Source: Straminergon stramineum
Lineage: Eukaryota; Streptophyta; Bryopsida; Hypnales; Calliergonaceae
Direction: 5' to 3'
DNA length: 64,000 nt
Assembly (NCBI GenBank): GCA_963920665.1
Contig: OY987263.1
Coordinates: forward strand, 18,587,430 to 18,651,429
Shown here: positions 36,261 through 49,272 of the stretch, piece by piece
How the letters are laid out: each line of letters starts with the position of its first letter
Position numbering within the stretch: the first letter of the stretch is position 1
Program-made: the position numbers and the translations under genes
The notes under the pieces: model-generated
The model's database searches: none
What the model was told of the DNA's origin: nothing
The model's input: only the letters and a program-made list of their open reading frames with translations

Positions 36261-37214
36261 AGTACTTGCAATATGCTTAGATGTGCTTGCAATATGTGTA
36301 CCGTGAGCAATTGTTATTTGCATATTCGTTTTTTAATATTACTTTCTACAATACATCAGAGTTGGGATTTGGCCTGGAAATGGGACTTGGCACATAGTGT
36401 GAACACGCCCTTAGAAATGAGTTTTCATTCAAAACCATAGACTGAGCTAAAAGGATAATAAACTAAACCCGTCCAAAATTAGTATGGCCCATAGCAATCG
36501 ACACAAACTGCATTTGCCAAATGTTCTGGCCTAATCAAACCATGACCTTTCTCAAATTCCATTCAGAGCCGTGCAATTCGTCCAGTACGCCACTGGAACC
36601 TGCATTGAGATCCCGTCATGACAGCCCCGGCATTGGTCCCAGCTCTGGATCTTTCCTTCAATGCCAGACTTCAAGTAACTTACAGATGGTCAGATGCACC
36701 CCCCAACGATGGATGCACCCCCAACCCCAAAGATAAGATTTCGATCGATGACTCATGACTAGAAAAGTGGCACTCCTACCCTTTTGGTGATCATCAATTA
36801 ATTCAGGCACGTCCCCACATTCAGGGGATGCCGCGAAAGCAACGTATTTTGCAGTTAGGGCAGGCGTCACAGTAGGATTTGCAGTCGCCAGGATGAGCAG
36901 TAGCCTCGTCGACTCATCGATCTCCACTTGGAAGTGGTGATGACCGCATCTTTCACTGGATTGATACATCGATAGATGAGGTAGCCCATGTAGCGTAAAG
37001 TTTAGAGCTTCAGATTTGTGATTCTCTGTCGTTGATCGGACACTTTTGATGGAGGGATCAGGGATGACAGTTACAGTCTGGTTACAATAAGCTACTAGCG
37101 TGGACTGTTTGCGATCCCATTTGGGAGCTTCGATAGATCTCTTTTTCGTCGATTTCGGGGCTCTGGTTGTTGTCCCGATTGTTGTTCAGGTTGCTGAGAT
37201 TGAGACATTACGAG
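36261..37214. other. Upstream region of third J-domain gene
   Basis: Composition becomes balanced after 36.5 kb, as expected for promoter and leader. A minus-strand frame at 36969-36658 has no recognised domain. Confidence 0.35.
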
Positions 37215-38730
37215 ATGAGGAAGTTGTTGAAGGGAAGCCAGGTGAGCATCACCCGAGCGTTTTCAGACAGTACTGTGGAGCGAGTGGTGTTTTTGCAAAG
37301 CTCCCTCCATGGCGATGGTGCGCGGAGTTTGAGCTGTGTGAGTTCCCCGCGGTCGTTCAAGCGGCTTCGGAGAGCGGGCAGTGTTCGAGCATGTGAGTCT
37401 GTGGGCAGCTATGGCGATCCTTTTGCCACTCTAGGGCTCAATGCGGCCGCCTCCAAACAGGACATCAAGCATGCGTATCGCAAACTGGCACTGCAGGTGC
37501 TCTTACAGCCGACCGGTCGCTTTCCTCTTGATGTGTTCCCTGTAATCAGTAATGCGAAGTGCGATTTCTTAGGGATACCGACATTTGCTGAATTTTGGCC
37601 ATGTCGGGATTACAGCCAATTGCGAATACTGGAACTAACGCCGGCCATGGCTGTGTACAGTATCATCCTGATGTTTGCAAGGGAGATCACTGCACTCTGA
37701 TGTTCAAACAAGTGAACAACGCCTACGAGGTACATGCCCTCCCCTCTTTTCCAAGTTTCACAGTTTCGCATTAGCCCAGTTTTGCAGTTTCACAGTTTCT
37801 TACACGCATTCCTGAATCAATAGCTAGCAAGGTACCGACGTAGCGGCCTCTTTTATGTGTAGATACTGGTGATCGGTCCCAGAGTTTTCAGTTTGGGGGT
37901 CATCTGGGGCTGGTGAAGATGTCACCTTTGAAGTTTTGAGATGAAAGTAGGCTTCCAATTTCTTGCCCAATTGGAAGTCCCCGAAGTAGAGGACTCTATT
38001 TGCATTCAAGCATTTGGGAGGTCAGTGGAGAGACAACTTTCAATTGCTACAGATCTGTCGAGAGCATATTTTTATCAGTATTTATGAATTTCTTACGCTA
38101 TTTCAAAGTGAGAGGTTGCAGACCAATACTAGTGACAGTAGACAATCCGATTCATGTTCAAAGATCAGTGGCTGTAGACATTGAGCTAATTCATGCTTAT
38201 GGCACATGCTATTAAGTTCAACCGAATGTATGATTAGATACCTTGTTCTTCGATTCGAGAGGCACGGTCGCTACTAGTTTTTGGATCCTCGAGCTCGACC
38301 TTGGAAGGACGAAGAAACCATATACGGCCTCATGGTTTTAAAGCAGTTTTGAGTAGTTCATACAGTAGAAACTATTAATTCTAAAATTCATGATTTTTAA
38401 TTAAGACGTGCACTATTCTTCACCTGGTCTGTGATGTAAATTTTACCCCCACTGAAATTATACTTCGTACCATAAGAGCAATGAAAATGGTCAGTTTGAA
38501 CCGTGAATCTTTGGTCTTGGAGGGGTATTGAATTCTGCCTTGTTTGCCTGGTGCAGGTTGCTTTAGAAGTGGAAGAGCAAGAGGTGCTTGCTGAGGTGAG
38601 AAGTGAGTCTTTGGATGGTTTTATGGGAGCCACCAATGACAATTGGGAAGAGTGGGAGGAATGGATGGGTTGGGAAGGAGCTGGAGCCACTGACTACTCC
38701 TCCCACGTCAACCCTTCCTATAGCTTTTAA
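37215..38730 (+). CDS. J-domain protein with acidic Trp-rich tail, three exons
   Basis: Exons 37215-37496, 37661-37729 and 38557-38730 join in phase 0 at GT-AG junctions to give 174 residues. The N-terminal 60 residues are Arg/Ser-rich and transit-peptide-like. The J-domain begins near GDPFATLGL; exon 1 ends at HAYRKLALQ, exon 2 starts [11 protein letters not shown], so an intron lies one codon before the HPD triad (96-98). The second intron follows NNAYE, exactly where the 26 kb paralogue has its only intron. Exon 3 is acidic ([10 protein letters not shown]) and ends with [17 protein letters not shown] and a Tyr/Ser/Asn/Pro end. C100 and C105 form C-x-G-x-x-C. The ATG at 37215 is the first in frame after a non-ATG open stretch. 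Reading on through intron 1 without splicing meets a stop after 37697 and would lose the HPD. Confidence 0.82.
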
Positions 38731-39469
38731 AATCATCTACTCGGATGAATATGTACATAAAACTGAATCTGCCGAAATCACTTTTTATGACATGGAAGGG
38801 GGATCCTTCATGCATGTCCCTTTCTTACAGTACAAAATATGAATCGTCCTTGGAACGGAGACTAATCTAGAAGGCGCAGAGATTGCTTCTAAAGTTGAGC
38901 AGATGGGGCTTGATGTTCTTGTATAGTCGATTACTGGTAATTGCAAACGTTTTGGAGTTGTTTATAGTGAACTTCTCAGATTTTATCTAAGCATTGTGTT
39001 GGGCATTTTGGTAGTTCTCTGGTTCAATAGGGATTAATCTATGTACATTACAGTACAGCAGAAGGGGTGTTCTGCCTAAGACTTGTCTTACTTGATGGTT
39101 ATGCAAGTAATATGGAGCATCAATCCTGTTAAAACTTTGTGATGAAACTAATCTACTACTGATTGTCCTAAAAGCTGAGCTTTTCTTTGCTCACAAGTTT
39201 CATATACTGTCTGTATTAATAGGCCTTTTTAAGACAATTTCGATCATCAGGGAGCTTTACCGATATTTTCCTAAATCTAGTCTAAGTTTCCCTCTGAAAA
39301 GAAAAGAAAATAATATAAAAGAAAAGGAAAGAAAAGAAAAATTTAATTCTTGAATCAAGAGACTGCCCTCAGGACAATTTTACTCAATTGAAGTCATTCA
39401 ACTGCATAGTTACATAAGGTAGACGTTACAAATGTCTGCATACGATACTAAGCTTTGCTGGCAGAGGTC
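38731..39469. other. 3' flank of third J-domain gene
   Basis: No gene. A purine-rich tract built on GAAAA lies at about 39296-39345. Confidence 0.35.
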
Positions 39470-39740
39470 ATAACATTGTTTACCAATGAGGCAGGGTTCC
39501 CTTTTGCATCCTTGGAAAAAAGACCCCTACAGTGAACAAAATTGACTTACATATTTATCCAGTCAGCCAACCCCAATCCTTGAATCAACTGGAAGTCTCT
39601 CCCATAGGCATAATATCTTCCCTGCATGGGGAGGACCATGGACTAGTTATACAATGTTATGGTACTGGGGATGCAACATCATATATTGTAGGGAGTAGTT
39701 GTGAAGAGATTCGAAATGGATCCAAATTTATCATTTTGTT
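39470..39740 (+). repeat. Direct repeat shared with 3.78-4.03 kb (copy 2)
   Basis: Carries ACCAATGAGGCAGGGTT, CCAATCCTTGAATCA, GGGGAGGACCAT and TAGTTATACAATG in the same order as the first copy. It starts about 740 bases after the third J-domain gene. Confidence 0.6.
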
Positions 39741-41166
39741 GGATTGATAGTGAGCCATTTTATTTTTCTAGAAAGACAAAGTCTAAGTAAAATCATTTCA
39801 TAGAAATCAATCAGGTTTGGTAAGGGACTATATATAAGATATTATATTTTACTCTTAGAATACAAAATATGTGCTAAAATATGGCATGACAAACACCGTT
39901 GGATTGAAAATTCAACAATGAACATTTTTCATTTGGAGGTCATTTTAATGTCTAAACCTTCTCTTGTTCAAATACAACCTTGTATATGAATATATGACCA
40001 TTTTGCAACTTCTAAGACATGGAGGTGCAATAATGATCTAAATTGGAAGTGTCAAGTGCCATTGGATTTGGCTAAGCACAAGTACAATTTTTTGTACCTA
40101 TTGTATTTGTCAATTCATGTATCTTGTATGTCAAATACACAAAAATAACCATGTTGCAATCCCAATTGAGCTTCTGAAACCATCAAACCCTAAACATCTT
40201 TCACTTTGTATGCTCCATTTTGCTACCATACATGAGTGAGATTTTCTATTTTTATTTTTCACAAGATGAAGTCTTCTATGTGTAAAAAATTTTAGTTTTT
40301 CTTTGTGAAGATCTGAAATTGCTGCGAATTTTTCAAGAAAAAGTGAAAAAAAAGAAAAAGAAACATTCACAAAATCATTCATGACATCAAAAAAAAATCC
40401 AACAATTCTGATATCCTTCACGTTTGCTATTTCTTACATATCAAATGAGATCTCCTAGGCCGCATATTATACATTGCAGGGCTAACTCATTGAGATAATC
40501 AATAACTTAAATCAGTAAGGATACAAAGTAACTTCAGTTCACAAAGTCCATGAAACACCAGCAATCATGTCAGAGCAAGATTCCACATTTTAGCAGTGTC
40601 AACGCCTGCGTGCTTCACGATTGGCGAACGAATACAAAATGCCTTGCGGCAAGCACTTGAATATATTACTCGACACAAAATTGCTAAATGTACAAATAGC
40701 TGATGTTTGGATCAGTCAGCTAACATCAACACATGGAACTTGATTCTCACACCTTCAAGTGGTTTCACATTGTTATCAAGGGATTCCACAAGAAATCTAA
40801 AAAAACAATGAAGAATGACTCAATGTCTTAAATTGAATCAGACCAAACTAAACCGTCACAGGCACTGTGTGAACAATCTAAAAATGGGCAATGAATCCGC
40901 AGGCTTTAGTGCTGAATGTGATTATCAGTCTCCAATCGACATTCTGTAAGCAATCCAAACAGTGAACAAGATATTGACTGCAAAAGAAAAGCGGCAGATC
41001 ATCTGACAATGGACATTCTGACCAAAGAAGTAAAAGTCCACTGTCAGAAGTGATGTTTACCAATTTCAGAGGATTGCAGCCTCTTCCTTGTGATGAGATC
41101 AACAATCCTTGGAAAGGTTGGCTGTTGACTACCACAAAGTAAATTGACATCTAACCCAGCAAAGGG
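39741..41166. other. Spacer downstream of MurA
   Basis: A+T-rich to about 40.5 kb, then balanced as the MurA 3' end approaches. The last few hundred bases probably include the MurA 3' untranslated region. No other gene seen. Confidence 0.35.
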
Positions 41167-44100
41167 CTATAGTGTCAGCTCCGGAGGAAGGCAAGGTAAC
41201 CTTCGTATTGCAGCACCTAAGAGCCGCAATTTTTTATCAAACTGCTCATATCCGCGATCAATATGACCGACTCCCTCAACAAATGTAGTCCCCTCGGCTG
41301 ACATTCCCGCCAAGACGAGAGCAGCTCCTGCCCTTAGGTCAGTTGCCAAGACAGGTGCCCCATAAAGCGAGCTGCAAAATGCCCACACTGAACATGTGAG
41401 AACAAAGAGAAAGTACTTTCCTCTGAAAGGTACTCAGAACCACTGTGATTTACGGGTAGCGCTCAAAGACATCCGTGCCCAGGCCCAACTCCACGTGTTA
41501 TATTTTGCTAACTACCACAAAGAAGCAACATAAGAGGATTACCTGCCAGTATCTCTGCCATTGATGAAAGCAATGTTTCGACTAACTTTCAATTGAGCCC
41601 CAAGTTTCTGTAGCTCCTCCGCTGAACAACATGCGAACTGGGATAAGAATAATATTCTCACAAAGATAGCCAAAGGAGAGAAGAATAATGAGTGCACAAC
41701 CTTTGTAGAAGGCTATAGAAAATACCATGACGCATGCGTCCTTCAAAAACTGTCTCTTCCAGAACACTTTGCCCAGAACAAGTGGTAAGAAGTGACATCA
41801 GCTGCGGTTGCAGATCAGTAGGAAAACCTGGATAAGGGAGAGTCTTCACATCGCAGCTTCTGAGCAGCTCGGTACAATTTATCTGCAGTCATTCAGCGTC
41901 AAAACATTGAGATTACAGGGAGTCAAAATAAGGAGAGCTGCCCAGAAAACAGACGTCACTATGTCCCGGTTACAATGATTGCTATATAGATCTACCCGAT
42001 ATAAAAACACTGTCCGATTTCAGGAGAATTTACTCTTGCACAAACCGACGAGGTTGAGACTTTGAGAACCAAGTTCCAACACAATAAGAACAGACATTGG
42101 CCTTTCTCAAACAACTATATTGCAACGGGATACAGTTGGTGCTCAACTATAAGAACAAACAGAAAGGCACAAGACAAGGGACAGACGACAATGATTAAGA
42201 CATACCGAAAGAGAGTTCCACGTTGTTTGCTGAATTCGGCAACCAATCGCGCGAAGTTTACCAATCACTGAGGTCAAATGTTTGGGACTGACCGAAGTCA
42301 TGGATATCGCAGATCGAGTAATTGCTGCAGCTATTAAGAACGTTCCAGCCTCAATCCGATCGGGTATAATCTGGTGCTCTGTGCCGTGCAGTTTTCTTTT
42401 TCCCGTGATTTTCAAAGTATTGGTTCCAGCTCCTTGTATACATGCCCCACAAGATATGAGAAAATTTGCGAGATCTACTACTTCTGGTTCCTGTACACCA
42501 CAAGTGATTAAAGGTGAGAACATAATATATAGTACTCTACAGTGAAATGTAACTTCCTACAGGGTAGGAGTGAGCATGCCAAACTGCTTGATTTTTTCTA
42601 AAGAGAGAACAGGAAAAGGATAAGGAGATGATTGAAACACAAGAAAACGTGGATAGCCATATTCTAAATTGTGAAGTTAGAAACAGTAGACTTAAAAGAA
42701 TAGTGCGCAAAGTAGAGTAAAACCTACTGAATTCTAACAGCGTGCGGGCTGTTTGTATTCATTAAGGATCGAACAGATTGCTGAATCGACCAATTCGAAA
42801 CTTAGAAAATTTAAACCCGTCTTCTTCAAAACGCCCAAGGGAGCTCAGAATGCCAACCTCGATATCCAGATTTGGCGATTTCGATTCCTCTACAAGATCT
42901 CCATGCTACCAATGGCGAGCAATCACATTTTCGTCCTTTGCAGATGCACAGGATGGGAAGCTGAACTTCATGGGTAAGGCCACATATGAAAAATACCTGA
43001 GCAACGTTAGATAACGTAGTGTGTCCATCTGCAAGAGCAGCTGCCATCATAAGTGTCTCTGTAGCGCCCACACTCGGATAATCGAGACAAAAACTGCCGC
43101 CAATGAGGTTTCGTCCATTAAGCGCCCGAGCGTGAACTTTACCTTTCCTGCAAAAAAAATGGATCTGTGAGAGACGCACACGCCATTCTGTCATGCTCTC
43201 TCCCTGCAACCGCTGTGTTCAATAGGAAAAAAACATATTATATAAAACCACATATGTTGGCCCTATTATGTCTTCTGCAACCGCACATGCACTCCATGGA
43301 TCCAGGATCGAAACATTCAAGCCTCCAGATACCCATGCTTTCAGAAAGACGACTTGAGCTTGCTAGCCGATCATAACAAGACGTGAGAATCATATAAATC
43401 ACTTTGAAAACAGGTCAGGAGGGTTTCAAAACCGACACAAGGTCCCCAACCACAAAGTGGGGTAAGACATGCAAAAAAGCGCAGGTGAAATATACGAATC
43501 AGCTACAGATCTCCAGCCCGTCGCACTACAGTACTCAAAAATAATTTGGCTGGAAGAGAAGTTCATTGGTCAGACTGTGTTATCCTAAGTTAATTAGCGT
43601 GAAAGTTTTTCCGGATATTTCATCCAACTGGTCAACTGATATTGTTTCATCTCCTCGCTCCCAACTCTAAAAAGATGAGCCACGGAGACCAGCTACCGAT
43701 ATCAATTTATGAGAAAATGTGGCAAATAGCGTTGGTAGTTGCAATACATATATCAGGAATTACTTGTTTTTAGTGTAGTGCAGATCGAGAATCGTTAGGA
43801 TATATTGAAACTAGCACACACTTAGTAAAGTCTTCATCTACCAAACAATCACTCATAACAGTAATAAGGCCCCACAATCACCACACAGCAATGAAGCATA
43901 GAGTGGAGAGACGAACCTGATATCAACCTGAGCGCCTAGAGCTTCCAAACCCCGAACGTGGAGATCGATAGGACGCGCCCCAATATCACAACCTCCTGGC
44001 AGTGGAACAACCGCTTCTCCTTTCCGACCCAGAAGGGAACCAAGCACAAAGAAACTAGCTCGTAGCTTTCGCACAGCCTCTGGGCATGGCTCTACCGATG

Positions 44101-44989
44101 TCAAATCCCTAGCATCGATCACGAAACCACGAGAAGTCGTCTGTACTTTGACCCCTACAGACTGCAAAACTTGGAACATGCGGTGAATGTCATGGAGGTC
44201 AGGAATCATCGCCAAGTGAACTTGTCCTTCACAGCAGATAGCACCCGCCAGCACTGCCAACGCAGAATTCTTCGCCCCCGAAATTTTCACTTCACCGGAT
44301 AGTCGCCTTCCTCCTTGCACTTCAAAATATTCAACCTGATGTCCTGGCCTGAAAGGACTCAACTCAGTGAGTTCTTCGATAATCGAAACTGGTTCCTTCA
44401 AAGCAGTTAAAGAATGAGATCCCTTGGAGCTTCTACTACCTTGCTCCTTCCTATGCAAAGCTAGAGATTCAATGTAATTGGGAGATTGTAGTGCAACTGC
44501 GCCAGGTGTATGGGAGGGTATGGTGGTAGGCGGAGCCTCAAGAACAACCTCCGAAGCAACGCCATTTTCTAATCCGCAAATCGGAGCTACACGAACTTGC
44601 TTTCTGCTATTCAAGATCCCGTCAAAAGACTTGGGTTTCCATAAAAGTGAGCTAAGGTGCCCAACCCTAACCCTAGAAGACAAAACAATACTCTCTTCCC
44701 TCCTCCTAAATCTTCCTTCTTCCGTCTCTTGTTCAGAACCTCTAGCAATTGATGTCCCAAGCTCCGACGCCGCGTGGCGGTCCCAAGACTTTCTTTCAAG
44801 TTTTCTCAAAGAATGTGAGGATCGCAAACCCTCTAAGATAGCTTGGGCTGCTTCGTTCCCGGAACTGCATTTCCGAGCATGCGAATGCTTCCCAAAAGAT
44901 GATAGATTCCTCGTTGAAGTCGCTCGAGGCGAAGAACACCCGGCACAGGAATTCTTGGCGAAGTTCGAGGGCACCCTAATGACTTCCAT
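41167..44989 (-). CDS. MURA: UDP-N-acetylglucosamine 1-carboxyvinyltransferase (MurA), plastid form
   Basis: Six exons: 44989-43917, 43147-42997, 42490-42206, 41882-41726, 41621-41543 and 41371-41167, all with GT-AG junctions; they join in frame to 649 residues. MurA transfers enolpyruvate from PEP to UDP-GlcNAc, the first committed step of peptidoglycan synthesis. Family landmarks are [14 protein letters not shown] (K240, N241), the catalytic loop [14 protein letters not shown] with Cys334, [37 protein letters not shown] and [14 protein letters not shown] with Asp593, then HIDRGYE. All key residues are present. The first about 220 residues precede the enzyme: a Ser/Arg-rich start fits a chloroplast transit peptide, and the rest is an extension I do not recognise. 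Mosses keep such genes for the plastid peptidoglycan layer needed in chloroplast division. Upstream lies a G+C-rich region with no confirmed partner gene. Confidence 0.95.
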
Positions 44990-46556
44990 AGTGAGCTTCT
45001 AACCACAGTGCGCCTCGACACAAGCCTCTATCAACCAACTCACGACATGCACTCAGCGGGTTCAATAATCAGCGCAGCCAAGATCCACATCATTCGATTC
45101 AGCAGCGTCACAGAGCAGTAGCATAAAGTGCGTCCATATATAGAGTATTGGATAAAAGCTCAAAGAAGATAATTCAGCTGCCATCTAATCCACAGACACG
45201 TCTCCATAATCTACATGAAACTAGAAAGACTCCTCCCAGCTCTGCGGTATTAACAAAGAACCCTGACGAGTCATTAACAACGTGCACAACGTGCAACACT
45301 CACCCCTAACCTGGCGGTGGTCAAAGATCAACGCTAACACTCTGCTGGCATCCATACAACTGGACACCCGTTCCGTCCGTCGAACTTCACTGATAGTGAA
45401 GAGAATCAAAACCTCTCATTTCCTCCTAATGCCTGCTGCCGCATGCAATGAAAGCCACCAACACAGCCACTCCACTCCCCCGCTGAATCCCTCTCTCAAT
45501 GACTCAATCCAAAAAGAATCAAAATAAACTTGAATATTACTCGAAGAGTCCGTCCTGGCACCCAAAGCTCCAAGAATATCACCACCAGCTCCCTCCGTCC
45601 CGACGAATTACACAACGCAGCGTGAATCCCGAAAACTACACCAAATTACTCGTAATCTAATAATAACTTGACTAATGGCGAGCGAAAATGCTACTGCCAT
45701 ATGTGAGGGTGAGCTCCAATCTCAGGTGGAGACGATGACGGCACAACGGAATGGGAATCACGAGGATACCGGGGCCGGTGGGAAAATGATGATGATCTTT
45801 AATAAACGGAGTGGGAAGAATGAACGCATGCAAGAGTGGCGCTGGTGGTGTGAATCAAGCTTCCACGGCACGAGGAGCGTGTGATGCAAAGACGCTTCGA
45901 AATTTTCGCAGCGAAGAGAAGGGTATAATCCACCGGGCAGCGGCCGAGCGGGCGGCACCTCAGCCCGATGGCATGGCATCCCGGAGCAGCAGCAGCAACC
46001 CGATCGGAGTGCCGCGCAACCAAGAGTTTCGACGCCGAGGAGAAGAGAACGGGCGAAGGCAAGATAAGAAAAAGGCGCCAACGGAGCAAGGGGGCTTCGT
46101 CGTCGTCCTTCGGGGTTCGTCGTCCCTCGTTGCTGTTCGCCTTCGTTCGTTCTCAAAGTGAACGCCTCGTTTGGTTTTCGTCCTGATTTGGGCACGACGA
46201 CTGTATGTTTCCGTCACTTCCGTGGTTGGGTGCCGGGAGTTGAGGCTCAATTGGATGTACCTAGGTGCGTTCCGCCAATGGGCGATTGTCATGTGGAGGA
46301 TTCGGAGCTTCTCTGCAATGCCGGTTCTCCTGCCCATTAAGCTTACAAGTGAGTACTCCGTCTCGGGGAACTGATCCGTCGTCCAGGCTGGCCACCAGGG
46401 TTTTTTTAATTGGAGGGAAGAGGCTTGAGGAACTGCCATCCTCCAACTCGCTGAAACCTTAGGAGTGCCAAGTGTATGGAAATGAAGTTCCTTGAACCCG
46501 GTGAAGTTTTCTTACCCAGCTAAGTTGAATCCCCGATTACAATGAAACCTGTCTGA
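44990..46556. other. Upstream region of MurA with G+C-rich island
   Basis: 45.0-45.6 kb is balanced. 45.65-46.45 kb is clearly G+C- and CpG-rich, with open frames of 100-160 codons on both strands that overlap and show low-complexity Arg, Ser and Gly composition. I recognise no domain. It could be a CpG-rich promoter or leader for MurA or for an undetected plus-strand gene. Confidence 0.35.
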
Positions 46557-47027
46557 GGGAGGCAACCCATTTTTGACCACTTAACCCCTAATGTAGGTAG
46601 GAACCACAATGTGGTGTATTATATCAGGGATTCTTCACTATGTCCTGTATGTCCTGTTTGGATGGTTTTTGTAGACCAAATTCCAACCTAGAATAAAGGT
46701 TAAGCAGTTACACGTATCTCTGGGGTGACTTTCTTCAATGGGGAAATTTTCCTATGTGTTAAAATAGAGTTTGGAAGGCTTTCATAATTTTCTAGATTAT
46801 CTTTTCTCGAAACAGAATTACCATGAATTTTTCAGTTGAAGATTTTATTGCTCCCATACTAGTGATGTAGGTCATCCTATTTCTAACCAAGGGTTGGTTG
46901 CAAAATTGAGAATCTTGTAGCCCAATCGGAATGTGCCATTCTTAAACACTTATTCATCTCATAATTGATTGGAAATAGACCACCCTATGTTGCCATATTG
47001 GGGGTGATTAGGAATGGGTTGCCTCCT
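46557..47027 (+). mobile_element. TIR element, GAGGCAACCCATT family (copy 1)
   Basis: About 470 bases bounded by GGGAGGCAACCCATTTTTGA and its inverted form ending GGAATGGGTTGCCTCC. An inverted copy lies at 50986-51348. Interiors align well: GTTTGGAAGGCTTTCATAAT, CCATACTAGTGATGTAGGTC, GGAAATAGACCACCCTA. No coding frame. Confidence 0.8.
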
Positions 47028-47639
47028 ATTTGTTCAAATAATTGGACTCTAAATAATTTGCTCATCTTAGCAAATGATGTATTTACACCAAAATTTTGGG
47101 AACAAGTGGTTCCAATGAACTTCTCCATTGCGCTTCCTAATTGATTCTTACAAATGTGAAAATTATACTTTTAGAGGGTGGAAGAATATTTGTTGGAGTA
47201 ACATATGCACACCTATAATTGACAATCATCAATCCAATGCTTAACAAGGTTATTGTACTACTAATTAAATAGGTGTGAAGCAAAATGAAGCAAAATATGT
47301 AGATCCAATAGTCAAATGGTACTTGAGTTATTAGTCCAAGCTATAAGAAATATTGTCTTTGACATAGAATAAGTTTCATTTTTACCACCAGCCTAGTCAA
47401 ACTAATAATACACAACAAACAAAATAATGAGTTGTATGGTGTTCTTTTCTAAATATTACGAAGATCCTTTCCATTGGCTACACTCTCCCAAATCAAAATA
47501 GTTACATTGCTGGTTGACACATTCATCATGGTATACGTAGTAGTAGGCACCTTTCCCACGAGATATCCTCATGTGCTCAAATAGACAATCTATAATTTCA
47601 CATACATCAATTAACAAGCCTTCAACTTCTTATTTCTTA
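47028..47639. other. A+T-rich spacer
   Basis: Nothing recognisable apart from its position just upstream of the possible reverse-transcriptase relic. Confidence 0.25.
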
Positions 47640-47920
47640 CATTTACATATAAAATGTGTCTGGCAATGGTGGATTGACAAATCACACTTGGAATGTAGTA
47701 AAAGTGGACTCTACTTAGATTTGGTGGTTTTAATCTTGATATTCAAGGACAAAGTCTTTAGAGAATATTTGAAGGAACTAAGAACCCTTTTCATCCACTT
47801 TGGCCTTGAATCACACCCAGCCAATGCAATGGCAACCACTAGAAGAGAATGGAGTTTTTTTTGGTACATGAACAATTATTTTTTTTGTTTAATGAGACAT
47901 TTGCGACTAATGCAAATTTA
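47640..47920 (+). pseudogene. Possible Ty3/Gypsy reverse-transcriptase relic
   Basis: The plus-strand frame 47571-47921 includes LYLDLVVLILIFKDK, then FREYLKELRTLFIHFGLESH and ATTRREWSFFWYM. This resembles the Gypsy reverse-transcriptase palm block (YLDDILIFSK, EHLxHLRxVFxxL, NPxKCxFA, FLGH). The second catalytic Asp of the DD pair is Leu, and the Lys-Cys and FLGH motifs are degraded, so it is inactive. It lies between the two inverted TIR elements and upstream of the solo LTR. The match is suggestive, not firm. Confidence 0.35.
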
Positions 47921-49272
47921 GGAATTCACAATTGTTGTGGACAAGTTGTCCTTGGAAATGTAGTTGTATAGAACAATGGATTTTTTTTTCTCATCCAATA
48001 GCCTAGTTGGAACTTCGTTGATGTGGCATTTACTACCATATGAGGTTGGCCACTTAGTTGCATTGTTGTGCAACTATATTGTCACTATTGTGACCCATAA
48101 AAGTTATATTGCGCAACTCATTTGTGGCTCATTTATTATTTTTAAAATGCATAATTTATAAAATATTCAGAATCTCCATTGTCAAAGAACTTTGATGATA
48201 ATGCACAAGATTATAAAATTAACCAATTATATATGTGCATCTTCATTATCATGTAAAAATTTGTACATTTGAAAGATTTCTAGTCTAATCATATTCCTAG
48301 TCAAATGATGGAATAACTCTAATTCAATTTAAAGAAATCTAATTTTTAGAAGACCTCTAATTCCATGTAAACTTTCATTTCTATGAAAATCTAAATTTTC
48401 AATCCTTGAATCTTGAAAGATCTTAATTTCCTTGACTAAAATCTCTCACTCTTCAACAAAGAAAGTTTAAATAATCTTGAATTGTACAACAAAGAAAAAA
48501 CTTAGTCCAAATCAACAATTTGGATCAAGAGTAAACTTTTAAGGGTAAGGAATATTTGAAGTTTTAAAAAATGAAAAAAACTTACTACCACAATATAAAC
48601 TAAATTGCCCTACAACTTTTGTATGAATACTACTTTGAAATCCTAATTTGTGACTTTGGAATTGGTTTCTATAAACTGTAGCATCTATTTAATCACATCA
48701 CTATTGAGTATTCATTCACCTTTTGAAATTTCTCAAGTTTCTTCCTACATACATTGAAAACAAAACTTAGAATGAAATAAAAATGATGATTAATTGATAA
48801 GACACCTTTTAATCATGGATTAGGGATTAGGACTTAGGCTTTCTGAAACGCTTGCTTCTTCTTTGCCTTGCTTCTACTTTGTTGGAACACTTCTAAGTCA
48901 ACCAAGCCTAGCGACATGAGGTCTAGCATAAGACTAACATGATTCCAACAAATAGGATCATAAAAATGAAGGTGTTATACATGATACACTACTAGGGCTC
49001 TCCAAATGCGGCATGTTACAATGAATAACAATGTACACCAAACATACCCATCAAAACTATTGCTACAAAACCTCAAATTGCTTGCTCTGATTCTTACAAG
49101 AGAAAAAAATATGCGTGATCATTCCTTTCAAAGTTGGTTACAAGAATTTTTGGTGGTTAAATTTGGAATCAAGAAGTGTTGCATTCTAGATAGAACTCAT
49201 TAAGAAGAACTTAAACCAAAACTCCAAAGATTTGATGCCTAATAACAATGGTGGTAGTTGCAACACAATCAT
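47921..49272. other. A+T-rich spacer
   Basis: No gene. May contain further retrotransposon debris, but no motif is clear. Confidence 0.3.

Noticed and set aside
45758..46439. Long overlapping frames on both strands as genes
   Set aside because: G+C-rich sequence keeps several frames open; composition is low-complexity and no domain is visible.
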